Source of the DNA: a virus
Length of the DNA: 36,099 bases
Strand: one strand, 5' to 3'
IMG/VR virus record: IMGVR_UViG_3300027902_000667
Location: 1 to 36,099 of that record
The stretch's first letter is position 1; every line of letters starts with the position of its first letter. Shown here one piece after another: positions 14,722-22,423 of this stretch. Below the pieces are notes generated by a model. The model saw only the letters and a program-made list of their open reading frames with translations, did not search any database and had not been told where the DNA came from. Both the position numbers and the translations under genes were made by a program.

Positions 14722-15051
14722 ATGATGCCGCTTGAATTTCGCGACTACCTGATGGTGATTCAGTTGATCGGCACCAGCGCCCTCGGCGCCTGGTTCTACA
14801 TCGAAAAACGCAATGACAAGACCAACGAACGGGTAACTGCCATGGGCGACCGCATTGACGATATCGACCGCGAACTATCCAGCCTCGGTGCCAGCGCAAA
14901 AGGGGCGCCGACCCACCACGACCTGGCCAACGTCTATCACGCGCAGAACCGCACCGAAGAAAAGCTCAACCAGTTGATCGGCGAAACCCGCAGCCAGAGC
15001 GACCTGCTGCGCCTGATCATGGCGCAGATCACCAAAAAAGGCATGCAATGA
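14722..15051 (+). CDS. DUF2730 protein (Mu gp25-like)
   Basis: 109 residues: an N-terminal membrane helix (residues about 8-26, YLMVIQLIGTSALGAWFYI), then a long charged coiled-coil region (RVTAMGDRIDDIDRELSSLG, NRTEEKLNQLIGETRSQ). This matches DUF2730, found just before the terminase genes in Mu-like phages. It starts one base after the previous stop and overlaps the next ATG. Function is unknown in the family. Confidence 0.85.
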   Translation: MMPLEFRDYLMVIQLIGTSALGAWFYIEKRNDKTNERVTAMGDRIDDIDRELSSLGASAKGAPTHHDLANVYHAQNRTEEKLNQLIGETRSQSDLLRLIMAQITKKGMQ

Positions 15052-15302
15052 CCGAAAATGAATCCGCACGCCGCAAGGCACTGCTGGCCACTCTGTTTTT
15101 CTGGGCCATAGCGACGCCGTTCAAGCTGCGCCAGGAGATGGAGTCGGTGCACGGCATCGTCGCCAGCGCCGACCTGATCCGCGCCGACCTCGACTGGCTG
15201 GCTGAGATGGGCCTGATCCGCTGGAACGGCGAAGCTGCCCAGTGCAACGAGCGCGGGCGCGATGTCGCCGCGCTGCGCGCCAAGTTTCCGGGGGAATCCT
15301 GA
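15048..15302 (+). CDS. Winged-helix phage protein (Mu gp26-like position)
   Basis: 84 residues starting MTENESARRKALLATLFFWA. Pattern of an ArsR-like winged helix: FKLRQEMESVHGIVASADLI followed by RADLDWLAEMGLIRWNGEAA and a C-terminal RGRDVAALRAKF. Small winged-helix proteins of this type lie between DUF2730 and the small terminase in Mu-like phages (VpaChn25_0724 family). DNA or head-assembly role unknown. Overlapping start and stop codons tie it to both neighbours. Confidence 0.8.
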   Translation: MTENESARRKALLATLFFWAIATPFKLRQEMESVHGIVASADLIRADLDWLAEMGLIRWNGEAAQCNERGRDVAALRAKFPGES

Positions 15303-15796
15303 TGGCCCGCCCGCCTGAAGAACGCATGAAGCTGCGCACCGCCTACATCGGCGGCCTGCCGCTCGAAGCCGCTTCTGATAAGGCCGGCGTACCTTACGCC
15401 ACCGCGAGGAACTGGTTCAGGTCGGCGCGCGAAGAGGGCGACGACTGGGACAAGTTCCGCGCCGCCTCGCTGATCGTCGCCGGTGGCGGCATCGAGCAGG
15501 CCATGGGGCGCATCATCGCCGCCGGGTTGATGCGGTGTGAGGCGCTGCTGGAGCACGTGGCGTTAATTGCAGACCCGGGCGAGGCCGTCAAGGCGATGGC
15601 GACGCTCGGCGATACGGTGGCCAAGCTGAGGGCAGCCGGCAAGTCGATGATGCCCGAGGCCGACAAACTGGCCGTCGCCATGGACGTGCTGAAGCGCCTG
15701 GACGCCTTCATCCGCGAGAACTACCCGCAGCACGCCGGCAACTTCGGCGAGCTGCTCAGCCCGTTCGGGCAGGAGCTGGCGAGGGCGTATGGCTGA
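15302..15796 (+). CDS. DUF1804 protein, probable small terminase
   Basis: 164 residues from ATG 15302 (overlapping the prior stop), starting MARPPEERMKLRTAYIGGLP. The family pattern is clear: an N-terminal helix-turn-helix (LEAASDKAGVPYATARNWFR), then EGDDWDKFRAA, GGGIEQAMGRI, and the C-terminal FIRENYPQHAGNFGELLSPF. DUF1804 proteins precede the large terminase in Mu-like phages, and the N-terminal HTH fits DNA recognition during packaging. Small-terminase function is inferred from position and HTH. Confidence 0.87.
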   Translation: MARPPEERMKLRTAYIGGLPLEAASDKAGVPYATARNWFRSAREEGDDWDKFRAASLIVAGGGIEQAMGRIIAAGLMRCEALLEHVALIADPGEAVKAMATLGDTVAKLRAAGKSMMPEADKLAVAMDVLKRLDAFIRENYPQHAGNFGELLSPFGQELARAYG

Positions 15797-16058
15797 TCAA
15801 CTGCTTATTTCCTATCTGGAAAAGACATTGGCCAGCATCCGGAAAGATGCCATTTCGGCAGAGGAAAGGAGCAAGAAAGAACTCGGAATTCACACGCCTT
15901 TTGCGCAATGGACGAATCGGGAGCAAGAACGGTTCCTGTCGGTATCAAGTGAAGAACGGTGTACACGCTCATTTGTCTGGCAAGACAAACAGGTCGCGCT
16001 GGAGGCCTCTGCCCATCACCTCGAGAACATTATTTTTAATGTGAAAAATGGCTGGTAA
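15789..16058 (+). CDS. Unknown protein between small and large terminase
   Basis: 89 residues starting MADQLLISYLEKTLASIRKD, with GAGG at 15781-15784; it overlaps both the upstream and downstream terminase genes. The sequence is helical and charged, with one short Trp/Phe-rich centre (FAQWTNREQERFLSVSSEER). Base composition is much less GC-rich than the flanking genes, suggesting later acquisition. No family recognised. Position suggests a packaging accessory or an inserted cargo gene. Confidence 0.72.
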   Translation: MADQLLISYLEKTLASIRKDAISAEERSKKELGIHTPFAQWTNREQERFLSVSSEERCTRSFVWQDKQVALEASAHHLENIIFNVKNGW

Positions 16059-17805
16059 CCAGACCTCCGAAAAAGACTTCCTCCTCGAACTGGAGGAGAT
16101 CGCCCGCTCGGCGCGTGCCGAGGCCGAGGCGCGTTCAGTTGGTCTCGACCCTTCCCCAGCCGCCCGCGCCGAGCGCCGGCGCCGGGTGCTGCTCGATCGT
16201 GACTTCGAGTTCTTCGCTTACACCTACCTGCCGCATCACATCCGGCCGCCGGCATCGAACTTTCACCGCCACTTCTTCGAGCGTTACCCGCAGCTGCTGG
16301 ACAAGCCGTCCGGCGCCAAGGAATGGTGGATCGCGCCGCGTGGCGAGGCCAAATCATCGCTGGCCACCAAGGTCGGCCCGGTGTGGTGCGCGGTGCGTGC
16401 GCTGCTACAGAAGGAAAGTATCTGCAAGGAAATCGGCTGGCCGACCGGCAAACCGCTGCCGTATTTCATCGACTACATCACCATGCTGGGCGCCGAGACG
16501 AAGCTGCCGACCAAGCTGCTCGAAGTCGTTAAGGTCGAGCTGTGTTTTAACGCGGCGCTGGCGCTGGATTTCCCCGAGGCCTGCGGCCCCACCAAAAACT
16601 GGAAGATCGGCGAATTCACGACCAAGGCTGGCGTGAAGATGGAAGCCTTCGGCGCCGAGCAGGCGATTCGCGGCACCTTCCACGGCGCCAGCCGACCCAA
16701 GCTGCTGCTGGGCGATGACCTGATCACCGACAAGGAAGCCAAGAGCCCGACCGAGCGCGACAACCGCTGGGACTGGCTGGAAAAGGCCGTCGACTTCCTC
16801 GGCCCGCCGGATGGCACGGTCAAGTTCGTCGGCGTCGGCACCATCCTCAACAAGGATGACCCGATCAGCCGGGCGAAGAAGGCCATCGGCCACCTGGTGC
16901 ATCACTTCCGCGCCATCGAGCGCCTGCCGGATCACATGGATCTGTGGGAGCGCTGTCAGGAGATCATGCTCAACGAGGACAAGCCGGCCGAGGAAGAGGC
17001 CGCCGGCCGGGGCGCCGTCCTCGAGGAGCACCAGCTGCCGTCCTACGTGTACTACCTGGAACACAAGGCTGACATGGATGCCGGCGCCGAAATCTCGTGG
17101 TCAAGCGTGCGCTCGCTGTTCTGGCTGATGCGCCAGCGTGCCAAGAACGCACGGGCTTTCGGGACGGAAATGCAGGGCGAGCCGCGCAGCGATGAAGACA
17201 AGGTGTTTGCGCCGGTGAAGTTCTTCATTTCCCGGCTCCCCCACTTCATCACCTTCGGCGCCTGCGACCCGTCCATGGGCAGGGGTGAACGCTCCGACCC
17301 GTCGGCCATCGTGGCTGGCGCCTGGGACCGCGAGCGGCAGCGGCTGAGCGTCTTCTTCGCCGCGATAAAGCGCCGCGTGCCATCCAAGCTGGAGGCTGAT
17401 CTGATTGACTTCCAGTCAGCAGAGCGCTGCGCAGCAATCGCCTTCGAGAACAACAACGCCTACGAACACAGCCGCCAGACCTTCGTTTCAGCCGGCCTGC
17501 GCAAGGGCGTAGCGCTGCCGCTGATCGGTATTACGGCCACGGTCGAGCAGGAAGTCCGCATCGAGAGCATGGAGCCGTACATCACCGATGCCTTCGAGCC
17601 GCGCATCCTGTTCAACCCGGCGCTGACCTTGTTGCTGGCCGAACTGGACGCCTGGCCGGAAAAGCAGACCGGCCACCACTTCGACGGCCTGTGTGCGCTG
17701 CACCTGCTGTGGGAGCTGGCCAGCACTCGGGGCAGAGGCCTCTTCGACTTCCAATCCACCGGCCGGGCGCGTACCAGCACCCAGATCGCCGATTTCCTGG
17801 GCTAA
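16048..17805 (+). CDS. Terminase large subunit
   Basis: 585-residue packaging motor. The ATPase part has a Walker A-like PRGEAKSS (residues 97-104, K102) and a Walker B LLLGDD (219-224). The RNase-H-fold nuclease has candidate acidic residues D407 (ACDPSMG), E467 (AFENNNA) and D546 (HHFDGL). It corresponds to Mu gp28 by position: after DUF1804, before DUF935 portal. Mu-type terminases package by headful and cut in host DNA beyond the right end. ATG lies inside the end of the upstream low-GC gene, with no strong ribosome site. Confidence 0.94.
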   Translation: MAGNQTSEKDFLLELEEIARSARAEAEARSVGLDPSPAARAERRRRVLLDRDFEFFAYTYLPHHIRPPASNFHRHFFERYPQLLDKPSGAKEWWIAPRGEAKSSLATKVGPVWCAVRALLQKESICKEIGWPTGKPLPYFIDYITMLGAETKLPTKLLEVVKVELCFNAALALDFPEACGPTKNWKIGEFTTKAGVKMEAFGAEQAIRGTFHGASRPKLLLGDDLITDKEAKSPTERDNRWDWLEKAVDFLGPPDGTVKFVGVGTILNKDDPISRAKKAIGHLVHHFRAIERLPDHMDLWERCQEIMLNEDKPAEEEAAGRGAVLEEHQLPSYVYYLEHKADMDAGAEISWSSVRSLFWLMRQRAKNARAFGTEMQGEPRSDEDKVFAPVKFFISRLPHFITFGACDPSMGRGERSDPSAIVAGAWDRERQRLSVFFAAIKRRVPSKLEADLIDFQSAERCAAIAFENNNAYEHSRQTFVSAGLRKGVALPLIGITATVEQEVRIESMEPYITDAFEPRILFNPALTLLLAELDAWPEKQTGHHFDGLCALHLLWELASTRGRGLFDFQSTGRARTSTQIADFLG

Positions 17806-17808
17806 GCC

Positions 17809-19341
17809 ATGTCCGAACTCGCCAAATTTGATCCGCTGCTGAAGGCCGAAGTCGCCACCGTCCAGAAGGACATCACCTATCCCGCCTTCCTCGGGATGAA
17901 CCTGCTACGGCATCACGATGACACCCTGACCACCCGGGGCGGCAGCCGCAGCTATCGCATCTACGACGACATCGAGCGCGACTGCCATGCCTACGGCGTG
18001 TTGACCAAGCGCAAGCTGGCGGTGATCGCCCGCCCCTGGCAGGTCGATCCGGCTTCGCAGTCGCCGGCCGACGTCGCCGCCGCCGAACTGGTGCGCAGCC
18101 AGCTGGAGAATATCGGGGTCCCCGAGCTGGACAATCCCGAAGTGCAGATTGCCTGTCCGTCCAATTTCGACACGGTGTGCTACAACCTGCTCGACGCGCT
18201 GCTCAAGGGCTTCGCCGTCGGCGAGGTCATGTGGGACTACGAAGACGGCCAATACATCGCTCGCGAGGTCCGCCCACGCGATCAGCGCCGGTTTTCTTTC
18301 GACCTGGCCTACCAGCTGCGCCTGAAGAACTTCCATGACATGATCCTCGGCGAGACGGTACCGCCGAAGAAGTTCCTGGTGCATAGTTGGGGCGCCAAGG
18401 ACAGCAGCCCCTACGGCCTCGGCCTGGGCTCCCGACTGTTCTGGCCCTCCTTCTTCAAGCGCACCGGCATCACCTACTGGCTGACTTTCCTCGACAAGTT
18501 CGGCAGCCCGACCGCCCTCGGCAAATACCCGAACGGCACCCAGCCATCCGACCAGGTCAAGCTGCTGGATGCGCTCAACGCCATCGCCCAGGATGCCGGT
18601 ATCGCCGTGCCGGAAGGCATGGAGGTCGAGCTGCTCGAAGCCACGCGCGGCGGTACCGCCGGCTACGAGGGCTTCTGCCGCTACATGGACGAGCAGATGA
18701 GCTATGCCGTGCTGGGCGAAGCCGCCGGCGCCCAGAACAGCGGCGGCGCGCTGGCCAGTGTCGCCATCCTGCGCAACGAGGTGCGCCTCGAGCTGGTGCA
18801 GGCCGATGCCGATCTGCTCTCGGCCACCCTCAACTCGACGCTGATCCCCTGGATCACCTACTTCAATTGCCCGGGCGCCAAGCCGCCCAAGGTCCAGCGC
18901 ATCGTCAAGGCGAGCGAGGATCTGAAGGTCCGCTCCGAGCGGGACAAAAACCTGTTCGCGATGGGCTTTCGTCCGACCCTGGCCCACGTCCAGGAAACCT
19001 ACGGCGGCGAATGGGAGCAGGTGCAACCCGCCAGGCCCAAGCCCGCGCTCGGCGGCGACCCCAACGACCCCACCGACTTCGCCGAGGCGTTTGGCGACCC
19101 CGGCCAGGATGCCCTCGACGCGGCGATCGCCGCGCTGTCGCCGAGCGAACTGCAGGCGCAGACTGCCGATACCCTGAAGCCGGTCATCGAGTTCATCCGC
19201 CAGGGCGGCGATCCGATCGAAGCCATGCAGAAGCTGGCCACCCTCTATCCGGCCATGGACACCGCGCGCCTGGAAGAGATGCTGGCGCGCGCCATCTTTG
19301 TCGCCGAGGTCTGGGGTCGGCTCAGTGCGGCAGACGCGTAA
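17809..19341 (+). CDS. Portal protein (DUF935, Mu gp29-like)
   Basis: 510 residues starting MSELAKFDPLLKAEVATVQK. DUF935 features include the DIERDCHAYGVLTKRKLAVI segment, the VMWDYEDGQYIAREVRPRDQ strand region and a helical crown with the ALASVAILRNEVRLEL pattern. It forms the dodecameric DNA channel at one head vertex and the docking site for terminase and connector. Length matches Mu gp29 (512 aa as I recall). It begins 3 nt after the terminase stop, without a clear ribosome site. Confidence 0.93.
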   Translation: MSELAKFDPLLKAEVATVQKDITYPAFLGMNLLRHHDDTLTTRGGSRSYRIYDDIERDCHAYGVLTKRKLAVIARPWQVDPASQSPADVAAAELVRSQLENIGVPELDNPEVQIACPSNFDTVCYNLLDALLKGFAVGEVMWDYEDGQYIAREVRPRDQRRFSFDLAYQLRLKNFHDMILGETVPPKKFLVHSWGAKDSSPYGLGLGSRLFWPSFFKRTGITYWLTFLDKFGSPTALGKYPNGTQPSDQVKLLDALNAIAQDAGIAVPEGMEVELLEATRGGTAGYEGFCRYMDEQMSYAVLGEAAGAQNSGGALASVAILRNEVRLELVQADADLLSATLNSTLIPWITYFNCPGAKPPKVQRIVKASEDLKVRSERDKNLFAMGFRPTLAHVQETYGGEWEQVQPARPKPALGGDPNDPTDFAEAFGDPGQDALDAAIAALSPSELQAQTADTLKPVIEFIRQGGDPIEAMQKLATLYPAMDTARLEEMLARAIFVAEVWGRLSAADA

Positions 19342-19351
19342 AGGGGCCGAC

Positions 19352-20179
19352 GTGACATCTCCCGTCGATCTCTCCTTCGCGCTGACCCTGCCGCCGGAAA
19401 AGGCGATCGCCTATTTTCAGGCGAAGGGCTATGCCATCACCTGGCGCTGGACAGACCTGTGGCAGGAAGCCCAGGCCAAGGCCTTCACGGTCGCCGGCGT
19501 GACGCGCATGGACATGCTGCAGGACATCCGCGAGGCGGTCGACAAGGCGATTTCAAGCGGCACGACCTACGCCGACTTCGAGAAAACCCTGGTCCCGATC
19601 CTCCAGGCCAAGGGCTGGTGGGGCCGCGATGCCCAGACCGACAAGGAAACCGGCGAGGTCGCCGGCAAGGGCCTGACGCCCTGGCGGATGAAGACGATCT
19701 ACGAAACCAACGTCCAGACGGCCTATGCCGCCGGGCGTTACAAGCGCTTCATGGATAACGTCGCCGACCGGCCGTACTGGATGTACTCGGCGGTCATGGA
19801 CCGGCGCACCCGGCCGTCACACGCGGCCCTCAACGGCCTTGTCTTCCGCGCCGACGATCCCTTCTGGGACAGCTTCTACCCGCCCAATGGCTTCCGTTGT
19901 CGTTGTTCCGTCCGCGCCCTCGATGCCGAGGACCTCAAGAGCCGAAGCCTCGAATTGTCCCGCGCCCAGGGGCGCCTGGACAGCGTCGAGGTGCCGGTTT
20001 CCCGGCATTCCGGCGCCGAGACGGTCGAGGTGGCGCGCTTCGAATACGCGCCGAAGAAATTCATCACGCCCGACCCTGGCTGGAGCTACAACCCGGGCAA
20101 GACCGCGTGGCAGCCCGACCTCGGCAAGTATTCCGGCGACCTGGTGAAGCAATACGATGCTCGAAATAAAGGTCGATAG
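19352..20179 (+). CDS. Mu F-like minor head protein
   Basis: 275 residues from GTG 19352, chosen because AAGGGG lies at 19342-19346 and upstream in-frame codons overlap the portal gene. The Mu F-like/SPP1 gp7 signature spans residues about 145-190: MDRRTRPSHAALNG, PFWDSFYPPNGFRCRCSVRA, with a conserved CRC. In Mu, gpF (gp30) is a head morphogenesis protein. Overlaps the G-like gene by 23 nt. Confidence 0.92.
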   Translation: MTSPVDLSFALTLPPEKAIAYFQAKGYAITWRWTDLWQEAQAKAFTVAGVTRMDMLQDIREAVDKAISSGTTYADFEKTLVPILQAKGWWGRDAQTDKETGEVAGKGLTPWRMKTIYETNVQTAYAAGRYKRFMDNVADRPYWMYSAVMDRRTRPSHAALNGLVFRADDPFWDSFYPPNGFRCRCSVRALDAEDLKSRSLELSRAQGRLDSVEVPVSRHSGAETVEVARFEYAPKKFITPDPGWSYNPGKTAWQPDLGKYSGDLVKQYDARNKGR

Positions 20180-20651
20180 CGCGCGAGCCCTGCAGGCCCT
20201 TCAGCGCCTGGCGGCGGCCTCGGCCAACCTGTCCCCGGTCATGCGTATCCTCGCTGGCGTCATGCACGATGCAGTCATGGAGAACTTCGCCCAGCAGGGG
20301 CGGCCGCGCTGGGCCGGACTCAAGCATCCGAGCGACAAACGCAAGGGCGGGATGATCCTGCAGGACACCGGGCGACTCAAGAACTCGATCGAGCAGCACG
20401 CCGACGCCAGCAGCGCCATGGTCGGCACCAACGTCAAGTACGCCGCCATTCACCAGTTCGGCGGCAAGACGAAAGCGCATGAGATCAGGCCGCGCCTCAA
20501 GAAAGCCCTGGCCTTCGGCGGCCGCGTGGTGAACAAGGTCAACCACCCCGGCTCGAACATCCCGGCGCGGCCGTTCCTTAAACTGGGCGCCGACGACGAA
20601 AACAAGATCGTCTCCAAGGTCAGCGCCTATCTGCAGCAGGCCATCGGCTAG
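20157..20651 (+). CDS. Virion morphogenesis protein (Mu G-like)
   Basis: 164 residues starting MLEIKVDSARALQALQRLAA, matching the phage virion morphogenesis/P2 gpS-like tail completion family (Mu gp31). Visible markers are NFAQQGRPRWAGLKHPSDKR, MILQDTGRLKNSI, VGTNVKYAAIHQFGG and the C-terminal IPARPFLKLG. It probably helps in head completion or head-tail joining. It is the last gene before the longest gap and the second late promoter. Confidence 0.9.
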   Translation: MLEIKVDSARALQALQRLAAASANLSPVMRILAGVMHDAVMENFAQQGRPRWAGLKHPSDKRKGGMILQDTGRLKNSIEQHADASSAMVGTNVKYAAIHQFGGKTKAHEIRPRLKKALAFGGRVVNKVNHPGSNIPARPFLKLGADDENKIVSKVSAYLQQAIG

Positions 20652-20677
20652 AAACGCGCCACAAGCGAAAATTTACC

Positions 20678-20710
20678 CTCGGGTGGCATGTAGGTATTGC
20701 CCGACCCGAG
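20678..20710 (+). other. Interrupted hairpin after the G-like gene
   Basis: CTCGGGT (20678-20684) pairs with ACCCGAG (20704-20710), extended inside by GGCA/TGCC with a 2-nt bulge and a 9-nt loop. It is flanked by similar AAGCGAAA segments at 20663-20670 and 20713-20720. There is no U-run on the + strand. It could stabilise the 3' end of the first late transcript or act as a weak terminator. Confidence 0.5.
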
Positions 20711-20816
20711 AAAAGCGAAATTAACGCGGTAGTAACGCTATTGGCGGGGCATCATGGGGGCGCGGGAAAGGCGGGTTTGAGTGGTTGCCCGGAAAGGCGC
20801 TCTCCGCTATCCTGAA

Positions 20817-20843
20817 AAAAGCTGCCCGCGCCGGCGCGCTTTT
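20817..20843 (+). terminator. Possible terminator before late promoter copy 2
   Basis: AAAAGC (20817-20822) and GCTTTT (20838-20843) flank a GC-rich core with CGCG-CCGG-CGCG self-complementarity. The core pairs imperfectly, so this is only a candidate. It ends right at the second late-promoter dyad, mirroring the terminator just ahead of promoter copy 1. Confidence 0.4.
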
Positions 20844-20890
20844 GGCGGAATCGCTTCCGCCTTAACCCCTTGGGGGTGAGTCGCCAAACT
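20844..20890 (+). promoter_or_regulatory. Late promoter copy 2 (capsid/tail block)
   Basis: Dyad GGCGGAA (20844-20850)-TCGC-TTCCGCC (20855-20861), then TTAA (20862-20865) and a -10-like CAAACT at 20885-20890. TTAA-to-hexamer spacing is identical to the other two copies, and TTAA-to-ATG distance (31 nt) is identical to copy 1. The predicted start is about 20896-20898, right at the ATG of the protease gene. Confidence 0.75.
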
Positions 20891-20896
20891 GGCGGC

Positions 20897-21997
20897 ATGA
20901 GCACAGCTAACCCCATCCAGATTTTCCGGCCCGGCCGGCACACTGCCATGAGCGGTGCCGTGCTGGCGTTTTCCGAATCCGACCTGCAGGCATCGGCGGC
21001 GGCCTACGATCCCGCCAAGCATGAGGCGCCGCTGGTCGTCGGGCATCCGAAGCATGACGCCCCGGCCTACGGCTGGGTCAAGGCGCTGTCCGCCAGCGAC
21101 GGTCTCCAGGCCGAGCCGCACCAGGTCGATCCGGCCTTCGCCGAGATGGTCGGCCGCGGCGCCTTCAAGAAGATTTCCGCCAGCTTCTACGCCCCGGACT
21201 CGCCGCAGAACCCGGTGCCTGGTGTCTATTACCTGCGCCACGTCGGCTTCCTCGGCGCGCAGCCGCCGGCCGTCAAGGGCTTGCGCAATCCCGAGTTTTC
21301 CGACGCCGAAGAAGGCGTCGTCGAATTCGCCGACTGGTCCGACCTGCAGAACGCCTCCCTCTGGCGCCGCATGCGCGACTTCCTGATCAGCCAGTTCGGC
21401 CTCGACAAGGCCGACAGCATCATCCCCGACTACGCCGTGGCCAGCCTTGAAACGGAGGCTCGTCAGGAGTCCGCCGATGAAAACCTGGTTACTGCCCCCG
21501 CTTTTTCCGACCCACCCTCAAGGAGCCCCCTGGTGACCCCTGAACAAAAGGCCGCGCTGGAGGCCGAGAACGCCCAGCTCAAGAAAGACCTGGCTGACCG
21601 CGATGCGGCAGATAAGGCGGTGAAGCATGCCGCCGCCCACACCGGCCACGTCGCCTTTGCCGAGGATCTGGCCAAGGCCGGCAAGTTGCTGCCTGCCCAT
21701 AAGGAGATCGCGATCGCCACCCTCGATTTCTTCGCCACCCGCGAAGCGGTTGTCGAGTTCGGCGAGGGCGATGCCAGGAAGCCACTGCTCGATGCCTTCA
21801 AGACTTTCCTGCAGGGGCTGCCCAAGCAGGTGGAGTTCAAGGAAGTCGCCGGCGGCAGGATCGTCGAGGTCGACGACCAGGACCCCGCCGTGGTCGCCGC
21901 CAAGGCGGTCGAGTTCCAGGAAGCGGAGGCCAAGGCCGGCCGCGTCATCAACATTGCTCAGGCCGTGGCGCACGTCAACGGCCAGGCGCAGGCGTAA
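20897..21997 (+). CDS. I: Head maturation protease (Mu I-like)
   Basis: 366-residue Mu I-like prohead protease with a C-terminal scaffold region. The N-terminal protease part (residues 1-200) has candidate catalytic His50 in VVGHPKHDAPAYG and Ser94/Ser96 in FKKISASFYA. A coiled coil begins near residue 213 (EQKAALEAENAQLKKDLADR). ATG 20897 (MSTANPIQIFRPGRH) is preferred to a TTG at 20870, which lies inside the promoter. There is no Shine-Dalgarno sequence. An internal ribosome site gives a separate scaffold product, as in Mu I/Z. Confidence 0.92.
   Translation: MSTANPIQIFRPGRHTAMSGAVLAFSESDLQASAAAYDPAKHEAPLVVGHPKHDAPAYGWVKALSASDGLQAEPHQVDPAFAEMVGRGAFKKISASFYAPDSPQNPVPGVYYLRHVGFLGAQPPAVKGLRNPEFSDAEEGVVEFADWSDLQNASLWRRMRDFLISQFGLDKADSIIPDYAVASLETEARQESADENLVTAPAFSDPPSRSPLVTPEQKAALEAENAQLKKDLADRDAADKAVKHAAAHTGHVAFAEDLAKAGKLLPAHKEIAIATLDFFATREAVVEFGEGDARKPLLDAFKTFLQGLPKQVEFKEVAGGRIVEVDDQDPAVVAAKAVEFQEAEAKAGRVINIAQAVAHVNGQAQA
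21533..21997 (+). CDS. Z: Nested capsid scaffold (Mu Z-like) from internal GTG
   Basis: Within the protease gene and in the same frame, AAGGAG (21520-21525) sits 7 nt before GTG 21533. Translation from there gives 154 residues starting with the coiled coil (TPEQKAALEAENAQLKKDL) and containing only the scaffold half. In Mu, scaffold Z is made this way from the 3' part of gene I. The long gene itself has no Shine-Dalgarno sequence, which makes the strong internal site more telling. Confidence 0.82.
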   Translation: MTPEQKAALEAENAQLKKDLADRDAADKAVKHAAAHTGHVAFAEDLAKAGKLLPAHKEIAIATLDFFATREAVVEFGEGDARKPLLDAFKTFLQGLPKQVEFKEVAGGRIVEVDDQDPAVVAAKAVEFQEAEAKAGRVINIAQAVAHVNGQAQA

Positions 21998-22009
21998 GGA
22001 TCAGATCCC

Positions 22010-22387
22010 ATGTCCAATATCCTCCTCTCCAAGAATTTCGTGGCCGCCGCGGCCATTACCGCTTTCACCCTGGTCAAGCACGCCGCGGCCGATAGCCAGG
22101 TGCAGGCGGCGGCCGCCGCGACCGACCTGGTCATCGGCGCCACCCAGGACGTCGCACCCGCCATCGGCGAGCGCGTCGACGTGTCCCTCGTCGGCATCAC
22201 CTACATCACCGCCGGGGCCGCCATCACCCGTGGTTCCCGCTTGATGTCGGATGCCTCCGGTCGCGTCATCGCCGCCGCGGCCGGCGCCGGGTCCAACGTC
22301 AATACCGTCGGTATCGCCCTGGAGGCTGCTGCGGCCGCCGGCGATGTCATCCGCGTCAGCCTTGTTCCCGGCACCTTCCAGGGCTAA
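22010..22387 (+). CDS. DUF2190-type capsid decoration protein
   Basis: 125 residues starting MSNILLSKNFVAAAAITAFT, with AGGA at 21998-22001. Length and pattern match DUF2190 capsid cement proteins: a beta barrel of repeated strands with DLVIGATQDVA, GERVDVSLVGITYITAGAAI, GSRLMSDASGRVIAAAAGAG and a closing GDVIRVSLVPG. Such trimers bind outside the shell and stabilise it. It lies directly before the major capsid gene. Confidence 0.83.
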   Translation: MSNILLSKNFVAAAAITAFTLVKHAAADSQVQAAAAATDLVIGATQDVAPAIGERVDVSLVGITYITAGAAITRGSRLMSDASGRVIAAAAGAGSNVNTVGIALEAAAAAGDVIRVSLVPGTFQG

Positions 22388-22390
22388 CCC

Positions 22391-22405
22391 CCGGCCGGCC
22401 TTTTT
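22391..22405 (+). other. GC-rich palindrome with T-run before capsid gene
   Basis: CCGGCCGGCC followed by TTTTT (22401-22405), between the decoration and capsid genes. The palindrome has no loop, so it makes a poor terminator alone. It shares the CCGGCCGG core with the hairpin after the capsid gene. It may partly separate the two messages. Confidence 0.3.
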
Positions 22406-22423
22406 CCCTACGGAGATTCAAAC

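Noticed and set aside
17905-19026. 373-codon minus-strand ORF opposite the portal gene
   Set aside because: Mirror of a strong DUF935 gene; no independent evidence.
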